Positions 1 through 11,816 of a DNA stretch of 64,000 nucleotides are shown here, one piece after another (the stretch's first letter is position 1; every line of letters starts with the position of its first letter). Below the pieces are notes generated by a model. That model saw only the letters and a list, made by a program, of their open reading frames with translations, did no database searches and was not told the DNA's origin. The translations under genes and the position numbers were made by a program. Source of the DNA: Davidsoniella eucalypti (taxonomy: Eukaryota; Ascomycota; Sordariomycetes; Microascales; Ceratocystidaceae); the NCBI GenBank assembly GCA_004009845.1, contig RMBW01000005.1, positions 558,001 to 622,000 of the forward strand. Direction: 5' to 3'.

Positions 1-2237
1 TTACATGTTGTTACTTATCATTGTTCTGTCTTGGCTGACTATAGCAATCGACATATAACAGTATAACAAGAGACTACTTGAAACTGATGAGATGCAGATG
101 ATATATTGGAGTGTTTCTAGGCATCTGCAACTTCCACAGCAGCGGGATTGGCGGGTACCTGAGTTTTGTTGAAACTGGCGGCATGGACCGGGGAGTCCGC
201 AGAAAGATATTAATGAGGAAGGCAAATAGGAAAAAGGAAGTCAGGCATATAGCCGCCCACCAAGAACGATGACATATGAGAATAGATTACTGTTTGCGCA
301 GAGTATGGGACTAGACATTTGACAACGAACTCGGTGTGTATCATCGAGTCGGTGATTGGAAGATATATAATCGAAACTCTGGGTATATGTGACAAGCTCG
401 CTGTATTTCTCATATTGATATGCCGCAAATACGTATCTCATACACCAATGGTTTCCGAAGAGAGTCTCTAGATCATGAATAAAATCATCATAATCAATAG
501 TTTCCGATACACTCTCAAAGACGGGATCGCTTGGATCGGAGCTACCAAATATCAAAAGAAACTATGCAAATGTACATGCTGCGGAATCTGCAAGTAGGCG
601 CTCGGTTAATCCGTGTTTCTCGATCATATCAAACTGTCCATGAACCGTGTGTAACCCTAGATGTTTGTGAGAGACGTCGTCGGGGAAATATTTGCAAGAC
701 GTCTTTTTCAGACTGTCATACATAGTAGAGCAGATGCTGCTCATATGATCTGTATTTTACTCTGTGTTTTACAGGGTAGGGCCTCCATCACCACATATTA
801 GCTTCTGCAGACAGCCTCAACTTGGTGTGGTCAATAGTTTCTTCGACATGGCGATATTGAATGTTCAGATGTACCCTAAGGATAAACCCTAGTGGCCATC
901 ATTCTGACCCTATATATGTGTATCGAGGTAACATTAGGGTTAGTCGATATCGAGTAATTTAAAACATACTTATCAACTGATTGTGGTTATAATTTGATTC
1001 CGCTGATATGTATATACAACCCATGAAGCGGAGTGTGCTCCGCGGAAAGTAAGACGATACTAACCAAGTCGAGATTGTGCTCAAATATTGAAATATTGGG
1101 CAAGATACAAGGCCAATAAGACATCTCAGCTGTCCAGCCACCATGATTTATGAAGTGCGTGAGTTTGTCCGCCGTTAAAAATCTGACGAAATAAGATAAG
1201 TAAGATAAGTGATTTACGAAGCAAGCAAAAAGACCCCCATTCTAGAAAAAAAAAGGAAATATACTCAGAGTCGCAATGTTGAAATTTCAAGTTGTCCTCG
1301 TGACCGTTTGTGCAGCCCCAGCATAGATTTTATATTACCCCCCCTTCCTTAGAGACGACCGGAAAGGGAAAAAAACGTGGCGGGCTCTTTTGGTACATGT
1401 AATAGATGTTGTACCTAAAGAGAACTTAGACAGAGACCTAAAGACTGCACTGGACGCTTGCAGTAATATTAGGAATCGCTTGTTTCTTGTAGCGACCACA
1501 TTCTTGCAGTTGAATTCTACTCTTGGTGCGGCGTTTTTGTGTCTAGAATGCGCCTGAGCGGGTCGTCCACCGCTACTCTGCAAACCATTATTAGGGGGAG
1601 AGACAAAGACAGCTAGATGTGCATACATTGTGGTGTATACAGGTTGGCACTGGCCTATTTATAAGCCATGATACTGTAGTTCCAGGCCAAAGGGAACTTC
1701 GCAGACAAGCTTGAAGTGCATAGTAAGTATGTAGCTCGGTTCAAATCGAATGGCTCGATCATGGAGAGAACAGGGGCTACCAAGCCCAAGAAAGACCGGA
1801 CAAGGGAAGAAGGGTAAGGGAGCAAAAGAGATCGACCTTGCTCAGCCTGTAAAAGAAAGAATATGGGGGCAGGCTAGCAGGTTGGGCTTCAAGAGCATCT
1901 CTGAGAGAGTCTTTTAAGAAGCGAAGAGTCCCTTCTCGGAACTGGGAATTTTGTTTGAAAAAGTTTTCTATCGATTCAGAATTTTCTGATATACTTGTAT
2001 TGTTTTGCATATATTATTTTTTTAACAGAAAAGGAAGCATCTTTAGCTCTGGCCAAAACTAGAAGTTCCCCGGTTTTCACGGCTTGCAATTGCAGTGGCG
2101 CCCTTACAAAAAGCACAAAAAAGCACGAAAAGTTTGCATTTTATTTTTCCTTGCCTGGGACATCTGGTTGTTCTCATCTTCAGAATCTCAAACTGACGAT
2201 TTTGAGACTTGGCTCATAGGCTAAATATAGCCTCGCA
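1..2237. other. Gene-poor left end
   Basis: No convincing intact gene was found here. The stretch holds the broken frame described separately (241-744), some GATA-type sites (two AGATAA words between 1193 and 1209), a CCCCCCC run near 1338 and the promoter of SYM1. A 77-codon minus-strand frame at 1777-2010 sits in the SYM1 promoter and has no recognisable relatives. Confidence 0.5.
241..744 (-). pseudogene. Broken reading frame, unknown protein
   Basis: Two minus-strand open frames (562-744 and 241-555) lie in the same phase and are separated only by one TAG codon at 562-564. Read together they give about 167 codons of protein-like composition, with mixed aromatic, acidic and cysteine residues and little low complexity (for example the stretch GNHWCMRYVFAAYQYEKY). 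This suggests a gene fragment that has gained a nonsense mutation. A short intron removing the stop is possible, but I see no convincing donor and acceptor pair. I do not recognise the family. Confidence 0.3.
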
Positions 2238-2931
2238 ATGCTTCGCTGGTAAGGTTTGCCCCCTCCTTCTTTCTCGTAACGCTAGTTGGCTTGCCTTATT
2301 TGTTCTTTTTTTTGTGTTTTTTTTGTGTTGCCTGTATTAATGGCCGTTTTAGGTATCAAGCTCGCCTGGCCGCCCGGCCACTCCTGACCCAGGCCGTGAC
2401 AACTTCGATTCTGTTCGCGACCGGCGATGCTACCGCGCAACTGCTAGTAGAGCCCAAGAAGGAGGGCAAGACATACGATTATGCCCGAACCGGCCGTATG
2501 GCCCTGTACGGTGGCTGTAAGTGTTCATTCTACGGTGAATGAACGAACGGGCGAACTAGCTCCTGACAATATCAACATTTGTAGGCGTCTTTGGACCCTG
2601 TGCTGCGACCTGGTTCAAGTTCCTGTCAAACAACGTCATACTCAAGAACAAGAACGCCGAGATCCTGGCCCGCGTCGCCATTGACCAGGGCTGCTTCGCG
2701 CCGGTCTTTATCGGCCTGTTTTTGAGCAGTATGGCCGTGTTGGAGGGTTCTGATCCACAGGAGAAGCTAGCCAATGGCTACCGGACGGCCCTGACCAGCA
2801 ACTACTACCTGTGGCCTGCTGTGCAAGTCATCAACTTCAAGTACATGCCGCTGCAGCACCGGCTGCTGTTTGCCAACTTTGTCTCGATCGGATGGAACAG
2901 CTACCTGAGCTACCTCAACAGCCACAGCTAG
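2238..2931 (+). CDS. SYM1: Mpv17/PMP22-family mitochondrial inner membrane protein Sym1
   Basis: Three exons (2238-2248, 2353-2516, 2585-2931) give a 173-residue protein, the usual length for the family. The start is MLRWYQARLA followed by ATGDATAQ and a TGRMALYGG block. The C-terminal half has GPCAATWFKFL, the WPAVQVINF(KY)MPLQHRLLFANFVSIGWNSYLS signature region of Mpv17/PMP22 proteins, and four predicted hydrophobic segments. In yeast Sym1 is an inner-membrane protein needed for growth on ethanol at raised temperature and is thought to form a channel or carrier. The first coding exon is only 11 bases; it is supported by the GTAAGG donor and by the conserved N terminus it restores. Confidence 0.9.
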
Positions 2932-3968
2932 AGCTGAAAAGCAGAGGAGACTGGTTTGTTGTTCTCGGAGAACAAGGGGGTAGAGCAAATATTCGACCTG
3001 AGCATATCAGAGCGGGATGCCATGTGATCTAGAGTTGTCGCATGTTGCTGCATAAGGAGGAAAGGGAGAACGGACATTGGGACTCATGCGCCAGGCATTA
3101 GGTTTCATGGGGAAGCACTATACAAATAACCAGGCATTGAGATACAATTTCGCTATCACTAAAGGATACGTTTAATGAATACACAAACACGTATATCAAA
3201 GATATACATGTACAACATGATGTGTCTTGGATACATTGATTAAGCATTCATGGGTTTGCATATGCGCAGAATTGTATATGTGTATATAAATGTAGATAGA
3301 CGTCTTGAATCTACTTCTCTGACATCATTTCAGGGGGGAGTCCAGCCACAGAGCTGTGGCGTCAATTGATGCCTCAGAGCCCAGGTGGCTAAAGCAAGTA
3401 AAAGAAAAGGGCCATTCGTTCAGGTGTTTTTCTGCCGTCCTTTTCGTTTTTTGGCGCAGAAGTTATCCAGGGTGGCTTCAAAGGCGGTGAGCCGGAGGGT
3501 TTCGAAAATAGGCTTAGCGTCTCTGATTCCGTTTATTTTCGGTGGCTGCTAGTCGTCCCTTTCATCGTAATACTGGTAGTGGTACAAACCTCTGCTAGCC
3601 TACAGTACAAATATAGCCAAGGCGCCGATTGTTGAGCAACCCCACAATTATCAGCAGGCCAGCCAACCACGAGTCGTCAAAGCCACAGCCTTTCTTTTCG
3701 CTTTTGACTTCTTCCATCTTTCTCCACCAACCCGAGATTTCTTCTTGACTTCTGTGATAGCATCGTCGCATCATCATCGCCACGTCTTTCCCTGAGCTCG
3801 AAGCCAGGCCTTTTTGTTTTGTTTTTGTAGCCTGGGATTTGCTTTTTCTTCTTATTTTGCCGCTTCATATTATATTCCTTTTGTCCCTCTAGACTCGAAC
3901 CTCCTAGTCATTTGCTATTCCTGATACCCCTCCGAGACTCCCCGTCAGCCACCAACAAACCGGCCGCC
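2932..3968. other. Spacer SYM1 to mS38 gene
   Basis: AT-rich spacer carrying the SYM1 3' region and the mS38 promoter. Pyrimidine-rich tracts precede the mS38 start (3690-3910). Short frames on either strand show no protein-like features. Confidence 0.6.
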
Positions 3969-5075
3969 ATGATACCTGCTGCTGCGAGACGCGTGGCTCT
4001 GGCCAGCGCCTCTTCTCCCTCTACTATAGGGTCGACTAGAATACTTGGTGCCATGGGCTGGAGCATCCAGCAGCGTCGCATGTCGTCGTCGAAGCCGTCC
4101 AGCCCCGACGGCTCAAAGAGCATCGCCGAGGTCCATGCCTCGGCATCGTCACGCTCGGCTAGCGGCAAGACAGCCAGCGAGAAACGAAAGCGCCGTACCA
4201 AGGACGCTCTCGACCGTGATGACTCGTTCCGTCATCTGCCCAGTGTTCCTAGCACGCAGCACATGTCACAAGAAGGTACGCTTTTCCCTCGACAGTCCGT
4301 TGTTTTCTTATCGGATGTCTTTGACGGCTCTCTCATCACCTGAATCTGACTGCTGACTCTGAATTCCTATCTGTTTGTAGCTATTGGTTTGTCGACCTTC
4401 TTCTCGCTCCACCGCCCCATATCTGTCACCCACAGTCTCCCAAAGACTGTCTCCGAAGAAGCCTTTGCTGCCATCTTCTCGCCAAAGTCAAAGGCCACCA
4501 AGGTCTCTGAGGTCATTTCGACCCTGTCTAGCACAGTCGACGAGATCGAGGGTCCCATGGCCAAGATGGAGATCTCTCCCTCCCACGAACTTGACCCTAC
4601 CTCTGCCCCCGACGGTGCCACTAAGATCGACGTCAAGTACCCCGATGGCCGCGAATCCAGCGTCTACGTGCAGCTGAACACCATGTCTGGCAGCTTCCTG
4701 CCATTTCAGCCGCCGCCGATACCCTCGCCCAAGGCATCGACTGACGCCGATAGCGAGATCAGCATGTCATCTACCGCTTCTGACGTCGCTCTGGAGTCAG
4801 ACACCTCCATCCAGCACCGTATATACAAGGCCATGTTCACCATCGAAGAGACTACCGAGTCAGATGGCCAGATCCGTGTTGTTGCTCACAGTCCCGAGAT
4901 TATCAACGATCACCCGGTGCAGCGCAGGTCACGCTTTGAGGATGCGATGAGGCGCCGTGCGCCCTTACACGCTATCAGTGTAAAGCGGCAACGCAAGCTT
5001 AAGATGAAGAAGAAGAAGTACAAGAAGTTCATGAAGCGCACTCGCAATCTGCGCCGCAAGCTTGATCGTCTGTAA
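3969..5075 (+). CDS. COX24: Mitochondrial small ribosomal subunit protein mS38 (Cox24/AURKAIP1 family)
   Basis: Two exons (3969-4275, 4381-5075) encode 333 residues. The defining feature is the last ~35 residues: SVKRQRKLKMKKKKYKKF followed by MKRTRNLRRK, the very basic C-terminal block of the Cox24/Mrps38/AURKAIP1 family, which inserts into the small mitochondrial ribosomal subunit. In yeast, loss of the protein impairs COX1 mRNA processing and translation. The N terminus (MIPAAARRVALASASS) is rich in Arg, Ala and Ser and lacks acids, as expected of a mitochondrial targeting peptide. The middle is poorly conserved and serine-rich. The ATG was chosen for its GCCGCC context and the presequence; the frame upstream has no ATG. 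Confidence 0.85.
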
Positions 5076-6309
5076 ACGGCTGGAAGTTTTGATGCCGAAT
5101 AGTATCACATACAATTGTTCCATTGTCCATGCTACTATGGTCACTGTTCCCGTCGTCGTATCTTCCTTCTCGGTCTCTTCTTCAGCCTTCTGTCTACTAT
5201 ATCTTCCCTTGCCGCTACCACGCTTTTACTGTTATCAGATGTCCTTTTTCCTTCTTTTTTTCCCCATTTGTTCTTTTACTTGATTCTGACGAATCGGTTG
5301 CTCAAGGGTCCGCTATCGGTGTATATTGATTGGATACCAATATAACTCAAACCAATGCCGAAGATTCTGCAAACAATACAACAATATCCGCACATTTATC
5401 TATACTCTTTAACCGACAATTACTCTTCTTCTTTTTGTTTCCTTTTTCATTTTATACGACACGAGGGACTTTGGGATCTGCATTTCGCTGGGCCGTTGTT
5501 TTTTATTGGCTTCCCCTCACTCTGCATTTTTTATTATTTTTCTCTCTTCCTGTTCGTAACGTCTTCTTTTTAGTTTTTTGTTGAATCTGGGGGTGATTCT
5601 GGTTAGTTGTTGCTATTGCTTCTGGCTCTATTCTAGATAGTGACAAAACCACAGCGCAATCTCGTTTTTGCATTTTATTTTATCATGACAACACTCTTTC
5701 TTCTTTGTTTAACTTGTACAACAAACCACTTCAAAAAACCTCTCCCATTATCTACCCAAGACAAAAAGTCACCCTGTAACACTACCTGTAAAATACCGGC
5801 TCTCGCTAAGTCTGTGTCACTGCCGATAAGTGCCGTCGTGCTTTCGGAGTCCACGGACTCTTGCGTCAGCCTTCTATTTAGATTCATACACAATGTTCAG
5901 TTGTGTAGCGATAAATATAGACAGAATCCATATACTTAAGTTTGGATACTACATTTCGTGGTGCAAGGAAAACATCGTGAAGTTGGAAGTACAGATGGTG
6001 TAAGTCAATTGCTGTATGCATTAGAATGCAACTGGTATGTGGAGCTCCTGATGATGTTTTAGTGGGGTCTGTCGCTGACCGCCCTGCAGAAAAAGTTCGC
6101 TCCGCCAAAATTTTGGCAATAATTTTTGCGATGGAGAAAAAAAAAATAGCCGTAAAGTAAAGCAAAGCAAAGCAGCTCGAATTTGAGTTGGCGACCTATC
6201 TTTTCTCCTTCTTTTTGACCGTCGAACCCACGCAAAGCCAATTTGCTCTTGGATCTAGCCTTTCATATCATTGCCAGCTCGGATACAAAAACACAATTTC
6301 TACTTCAAG
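5076..6309. other. T-rich spacer upstream of KRE33
   Basis: About 1.2 kb with long pyrimidine/T-rich tracts (5160-5580) and no supported gene. A 99-codon plus-strand frame at 5640-5939 is Lys/Thr/Leu-rich and looks like chance. The KRE33 promoter and leader lie at the right end. Confidence 0.55.
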
Positions 6310-9300
6310 ATGCCTCGCAAGGCTGTGTAAGTTGAAGACGAAGCCAAAGTCAACATTTCCTGTCTGTCGTGCCTGCTAACCTCGAATTGTCGCCGTTTCT
6401 TAGCGACCAGCGCATTCCGGCGCTGATCCGAAATGGACTACAGGAAAAGAAGAGAAGTTTCTTCGTCGTCGTCGGCGATCGGACGAAGGATGTCATCGTA
6501 CATCTACACTACATCATGTCCTCGATGGACTTGACCCAGAACAAGTCTGTTCTATGGGCTTACAAGAAGAAGCTGCTGGGCTTTACTAGGTAAGTCTACG
6601 GCCTAACCCTTTTTCAAGTACATAAACTGACCTTTGACGCCTTTCTTTCCCACCCTCTTTAGTCACCGGCAGAAGCGCGAGAACAAGATCAAGAAGGAGA
6701 TCGCCCGTGGCGTCCGCGAAGCCAACGAGGAAGACCCGTTCGAGCTGTTCATTTCCGTCCATAACATTCGCTACGTCTACTACAAGGAGACCGAGAACAT
6801 TCTCGGTAACACGTATGGAATGTGCATTCTGCAGGACTTCGAGGGTCTGACGCCCAATATCTTGGCTCGCACTGTCGAAACTGTCGAGGGTGGTGGCCTC
6901 GTGATTCTGCTGCTCAAGAACATGACGTCTCTGAAGCAGCTGTACACCATGTCGATGGACGTCCACTCGCGCTACAGGACAGAGGCCCACAATGATGTCG
7001 TGGCGCGCTTCAACGAACGCTTCCTTCTTTCGCTTGGTAGCTGCCAGTGCTTGGTGATCGACGACGAGCTGAATGTTTTACCCATCTCTGGAGCCAAAGA
7101 CGTCAAGGCTCTGCCGCCGCCAGACTTGGACCAGCCACAGACGCCAGCACAGCAGGAGTTGGCTGAGATCAAAGAATCGCTACAGGATACCCAGCCTGTA
7201 GGATCGTTGGTGACGCTGGCCAAGACAGTTGACCAGGCCAAGGCGCTGCTGACGTTTGTTGATGCCATTGCCGAGAAGACACTACGTAGCACTGTTGCGT
7301 TAACGGCATCTAGAGGCCGTGGTAAATCGGCTGCTATGGGTATGGCTGTGGCTGCGGCTGTGGCACACGGTTACAGCAATATCTTCATTACCTCGCCCTC
7401 GCCTGAAAACTTGAAGACGCTGTTCGAGTTTGTGTTCAAGGGCTTCGATGCGCTCGGCTATGCGGATCACGCCGACTATACCATCATCCAGAGCACCAAC
7501 CCAGACTTTAACCGCGCTATTGTCCGTGTGAACATCCACCGTAACCACCGTCAGACTATCCAGTACATCCGGCCCCAGGACGCTCATGTGCTAGGCCAGG
7601 CCGAGCTAGTCGTTATCGATGAGGCCGCGGCCATCCCGCTGCCTCTTGTGCGCAAGCTGATGGGACCATATCTAGTCTTCATGGCATCGACCATCAACGG
7701 CTACGAGGGTACCGGCCGCTCACTGTCGCTAAAGCTGATCAAGCAACTGCGCGAGCAGTCCCGCACACCGACCAACACCGCTGCCGGTACCGAGGTCACA
7801 GACCGCGCCACTGGCAAGGCCGCCAAGGCGTCAGACGACACTTCGGGCTACCACGGCGGCCGCTCGCTACGTGAAATCACGCTGTCCGAACCTATCCGTT
7901 ACGCCAAGGGCGACTCGGTCGAGAAATGGCTCAACAACCTGCTCTGCCTGGACGCTACGCTGCCCAAGGCCAAGAGCCGCTCGCAGGGCTGCCCCGATCC
8001 TGCCCAGTGCCAGCTGCTTCATGTTAACCGTGATACTCTCTTCTCTTATCACCCGGTCTCGGAGCGCTTCCTGCAGCAGATGGTGGCGCTGTACGTGGCT
8101 AGCCATTACAAGAACACACCCGATGATTTGCAGCTCATGAGTGATGCTCCAGCCCACGAGCTATTTGTCCTGGTGCCTCCTGTCTCGGAGGACTCCCAGA
8201 AGCTACCCGAGCCATTGTGTGCTATCCAAGTGGCACTTGAGGGTCAGATCAGCCGTCAAAGCATTCTGAACAGTTTAAGCCGTGGTCAGCGCCCTGCTGG
8301 TGATCTGATCCCGTGGCTAGTCAGCCAGCAGTTCCAGGACGAGGAGTTCGCTAGTCTGTCTGGCGCCCGCATAGTGCGCATTGCCACCAACCCAGAGTAC
8401 GCCAGCATGGGCTACGGCTCGCGTGCACTGCAGCTGTTAACGGACTACTACGAGGGCAAGTTTGCTAGTTTGTCGGAAGGCGAGGACCTGCCAATGGAAG
8501 AGTCGATGCCTCGTGTCACTGAAGAGGAAATACAGAACGCATCGCTGCTCAACGAAGATATCCGCGTACGTGATATTAACAAGATGCCGCCGCTATTTGC
8601 CAAGCTAGACGAGCGTCGCCCAGCCATCCTCGATTACATCGGCGTCTCGTACGGCCTGACGACGCCGCTGCACAAGTTCTGGAAGCGCTCCGGATTCGCC
8701 CCCGTCTATCTGCGTCAGACTGCCAACGATCTTACTGGCGAGCACACCTGCGTCATGTTGCGGCCGCTGGAGAACAGCGTCGACCGTAGCTGGCTCGGTG
8801 CCTTCTCTGGTGATTTCCACAAGCGCTTCCTATCGTTGCTTTCGTACCAGTTCCGCGCGTTCCCTGCCATCACGGCTCTGAGCATTGACGAGTCTGCGAT
8901 GGCTGGCGCTAAGCTAGACACTGCTAGTGCTTCGTCTGCGGTTAACAGCCAGCCTTTGACTAAGAATGATCTCGATGTGATCCTGACACCGTTCGATCTG
9001 AAGCGTCTCGAGGCTTATTCTAACCAGATGCTTGACTACCATGTTATCCTTGATCTGCTTCCCATGCTGGCTCAGCTGTACTTCTCCGGTCGTCTGCGTA
9101 GCAGCATCCGCTTGACTGGTGTACAGCAATGCATTCTGTTAGCCATTGGTCTCCAGCGCAAGGACCTGGACACGGTCAGTGAGGAGCTATCGCTACCCAA
9201 CTCTCAACTTCTCGCTATGTTCATCAAGATACTGCGCAAGATTACATCGCACTTTGCCGGTCTTGTGTCGGCTGAGGTCGAGAAGAGCATGCCCAGCAAG

Positions 9301-9693
9301 GCTGGTCTAGGTGTCTCCCTCGCCAACGCCACCGGCGTACACGATGATGAGATTGTCGACACAAAGTTCAACCCTCTAGAGCAGTCTCTCGAGGAAGAAC
9401 TAGAAGAAGGTGGCGACGAGGCCATTATCGAGTTGAAGAAGAAGCAACGTGCACTTATCGATTCGCTACCGCTAGACCAGTACGAGATCCAGACTGATGC
9501 ACCGGGCTGGGATGAGGCAGAGGCCAAGGTTCGTGGGGCTACGAAACGTGGTATCGCGAACCCCACGGTCAGTGTCAAGAATGTACGCGAGAGCAAGCGT
9601 AAGGCAACAACTGGCCAGACGATCAACGAAGTGTATGAAAAGGATGCTGAGCGTGGGCCAAAGCACAAGAAGAGCAAGAAGAACCGTGATTAA
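6310..9693 (+). CDS. KRE33: RNA cytidine acetyltransferase (Kre33/NAT10)
   Basis: Three exons (6310-6326, 6404-6589, 6663-9693) give 1077 residues, normal for the family. The enzyme makes N4-acetylcytidine in 18S rRNA, and in tRNA-Ser/Leu with the adaptor Tan1, and is needed for small-subunit assembly in the nucleolus. The order is: N-terminal TmcA-type domain (MPRKAVDQRIPALIRNG), a RecA-like helicase domain with Walker A TASRGRGKS (Lys289) and a DEAAAIP Walker B, a GNAT acetyltransferase fold (ATNPEYASMGYGSRAL, near residue 640), a tRNA-binding-type region, and a lysine-rich C-terminal tail (KHKKSKKNRD) typical of nucleolar proteins. The 17-base first coding exon restores the highly conserved start. 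Confidence 0.97.
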
Positions 9694-10090
9694 AAGGGTG
9701 TTTGGCGGATTTTCGTTGCATTTTGTTTGGTTTCCTTTTTTTCTTTATTGTCTCTATCCTATCTATCTGGAGTTTCTGTTTCTGTTCTCTAAAAGGAATT
9801 TACATATATCTTGGGCTGGCGTTTGAGTTATCCTGTACTTTAGCTTCGAATTACCATTGGCAAAATCTAAAATGTTTACATATATTCACATGTCATTCGT
9901 TGTCGAGGACGTAACCCACGTACACGTGATGGCTATAAGGGTTATATCGCTCCACTGTAAACTCCAATTCATCATGATACTTTCTCCCAAACCTTCAAAA
10001 CTTGAACAAGTATGAGCTCTTCTTTATCCTATTCTTTCTCAAAATCTTGGCGGCATCAAGCTCGACAAGGGACTTGAGAAATCGCCCAAA
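9694..10090. other. Spacer KRE33 to Tim17-family gene
   Basis: AT-rich 3' region of KRE33 and promoter of the next gene; T-rich between 9710 and 9790. Nothing else is seen. Confidence 0.6.
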
Positions 10091-10807
10091 ATGTCACAGT
10101 TACCGTCAAACTTTCCCATTCCTACGCCCGTAGCGCCTACGCCATCGTCAATAGCAACGTCATCATCAACATCACCAACAGATCGACCCCGTCTTGGGAT
10201 ACCCGATCCCGTACGTCTCCTTGCGGCTAGCACGAGTTCCTTTCTCGCGGGCTCGATGCTCGGTCTTGCGCAAGGCGGACGAATGGCTCAGCTCCGGTTC
10301 CGCGCCGAACATGCGCACAAGATGCCGACAACAGTGCCAGGCTGGTATCTGTACCACAAGAGTAAGAACTACCATGCGGCGCAGGGCGCAATCTGGGAAG
10401 GCGGAAAGATGGGCACGCGCGTGGCGGTGTGGACGTCGGCGGTCTTTGTTCTGGAGCAGACAATCGATGACCATCGTGGGCATAAGGATCTGGTCAGCAC
10501 GGTGTTATCGAGCTTGACTGTTGCCGGGATATTCAGTCTATGGAGTGAGTATATATGTGCTTGTATATGTATAGTATACAAGGCCGAATATGTTTCGAGG
10601 ACTTTGGCGCTGACCATAGCCGTAGATCGCTTCAACATGCCTACTTTTGCCAGGACAGCCCGCTACGGATTGATCTTTGGCCTGGCCTTTGGTGGCTTAC
10701 AAGACGCTATAAGTGCCGCCAAGGGTAATATTGACCAGCTCAGCTATGTTGGGCTTTCACGCAAACTAATTCGAAAAGTCCAAGCCATGACTTCGACTAG
10801 TTCTTGA
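10091..10807 (+). CDS. Tim17/Tim22/Tim23-family mitochondrial membrane protein
   Basis: Exons 10091-10544 and 10626-10807 encode 211 residues. After a Pro/Ser/Thr-rich N terminus comes a glycine-patterned membrane region: a STSSFLAGSMLGLAQGG helix, then GAIWEGGKMGTRVAVWTSAVF, SSLTVAGIFSLW and a last ARTARYGLIFGLAFGGLQDA segment. The small-residue helices and the G-x-R spacing fit the Tim17/22/23 superfamily, which includes import-channel subunits, complex I subunit B14.7 and the assembly factor TIMMDC1. I cannot say which of these it is; the divergent N terminus argues against Tim17 or Tim23 proper. The intron is 81 bases and free of stops, so retaining it would add 27 residues in frame. Confidence 0.65.
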   Translation: MSQLPSNFPIPTPVAPTPSSIATSSSTSPTDRPRLGIPDPVRLLAASTSSFLAGSMLGLAQGGRMAQLRFRAEHAHKMPTTVPGWYLYHKSKNYHAAQGAIWEGGKMGTRVAVWTSAVFVLEQTIDDHRGHKDLVSTVLSSLTVAGIFSLWSEYICACICIVYKAEYVSRTLALTIAVDRFNMPTFARTARYGLIFGLAFGGLQDAISAAKGNIDQLSYVGLSRKLIRKVQAMTSTSS

Positions 10808-11816
10808 CGGCTAATTGCTCATATGAATCATATGAACCAAGCAGAGTCCGGGCTTAAGCAGAGCTACTAGCATGTATTATTATCACTATCACTCTTATGT
10901 ACTATCATTCGTTATACGCCAATTATGGGCCTGCTGCTGGGCGTTGATTTTATGCGATATTTCTTTCTATTTTTTATACCAATGGGACTATTCTTTAGTA
11001 CGATATAGTTCTGGCCGTCCAAATTAAAAACGCATCAACAACACACAGTTGGAAGTAGTTCTGCCTCCATCTCGTCCGACTTTGATTGCTATCTATATAT
11101 TGTACTGTGTCGCCCCGTTTCACGTCTACCTACTGGACTCTTTGTATATATATGACGGGAGTTGACAGTATTTTATGTCGGCTGTATATATACTTGACTG
11201 GACTATGCTCATCAGAACCCCGAATTTCCAACTTACGACCATAGCTGGTAGAAAGCACGGGATCTACTCTGTGATGAGCAATGCGATATTGCTTAGGTCA
11301 AGGCTAATTTAATTTGCACAAGAGATGTGCAAATAGGCTCTAGTAGATCTCAACTTTGGGATCAATATCCAAAGTTTATAGTAATTCTTTGCATCTTGAG
11401 TGTATTGGAATCAGGAACTGAGTAGGTCCATATAGCTGTTTTCATTTATTTTTTCATTTATTTTTTTCAGGGGAAACATAACTGGCTAGAACGCCTACAA
11501 GAATGAAGGAACAAAAAAGGCGCGGTAAGATAACCCGCACTTTCCTGTTTTGGGACGAAATCTGGGCTCTTGATAAAAAACAAAACAAATGATAGCATCT
11601 CAACTAAACTAGTCAAGTCCATAATTTTTTATTTGTGTTTCCTGTTTTCTCCAACCAATGCAGCGTTTTTATACTTAATTGCTTCTTTTTCTTTTTCATA
11701 GACCTAGACGAGCCAATTCGATGAGCCTTTTTCTAATACTGTCTACTTGTATCTAATGATAAAACACTTCAATAAAGCCTATTCCTATCCCCAGCCCCGT
11801 CTTTCTCCCGGCCACG
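10808..11816. other. Spacer with 5S-like fragment
   Basis: One kilobase without a gene. It contains the 5S rRNA-like 5' fragment at 11231-11266, TATA-rich runs (11090-11190), a short inverted repeat (TTTGCACAAGAGATGTGCAAA, stem of 7 bases, near 11315-11335), and the promoter of the glycoprotein gene. Confidence 0.55.
11231..11266 (+). pseudogene. Truncated 5S rRNA-like sequence
   Basis: The start ACTTACGACCATAGCTGG and the following AGAAAGCACGGGATC match the 5' end of ascomycete 5S rRNA (typically ACATACGACCATA.., then GGAAA.C.CGGGATCCCG). After about 36 bases the similarity stops: the CCGTCCGCTC stretch, the internal promoter and the 3' strand pairing with the 5' end are absent. It is therefore not a working gene. 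Several filamentous fungi, including Aspergillus nidulans, carry 5S pseudogenes that keep only the 5' part. Chance similarity is possible because the match is short. Confidence 0.45.

Noticed and set aside
900..960. Telomere-like TTAGGG words near the left edge
   Set aside because: Only single isolated words occur here and elsewhere (for example 54070, 60690), with no tandem array.
1735..1760. B-box-like GGTTCAAATCG suggesting a tRNA
   Set aside because: No A box, acceptor stem or anticodon arm can be folded around it.
1777..2010. Minus-strand 77-codon frame with a plausible start
   Set aside because: It overlaps the SYM1 promoter, ends in low-complexity hydrophobic residues, has no clear splice continuation and no family likeness.
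5640..5939. Plus-strand 99-codon frame with a hydrophobic start
   Set aside because: Composition is typical of AT-rich spacer, and there is no signal-peptide pattern or downstream structure.
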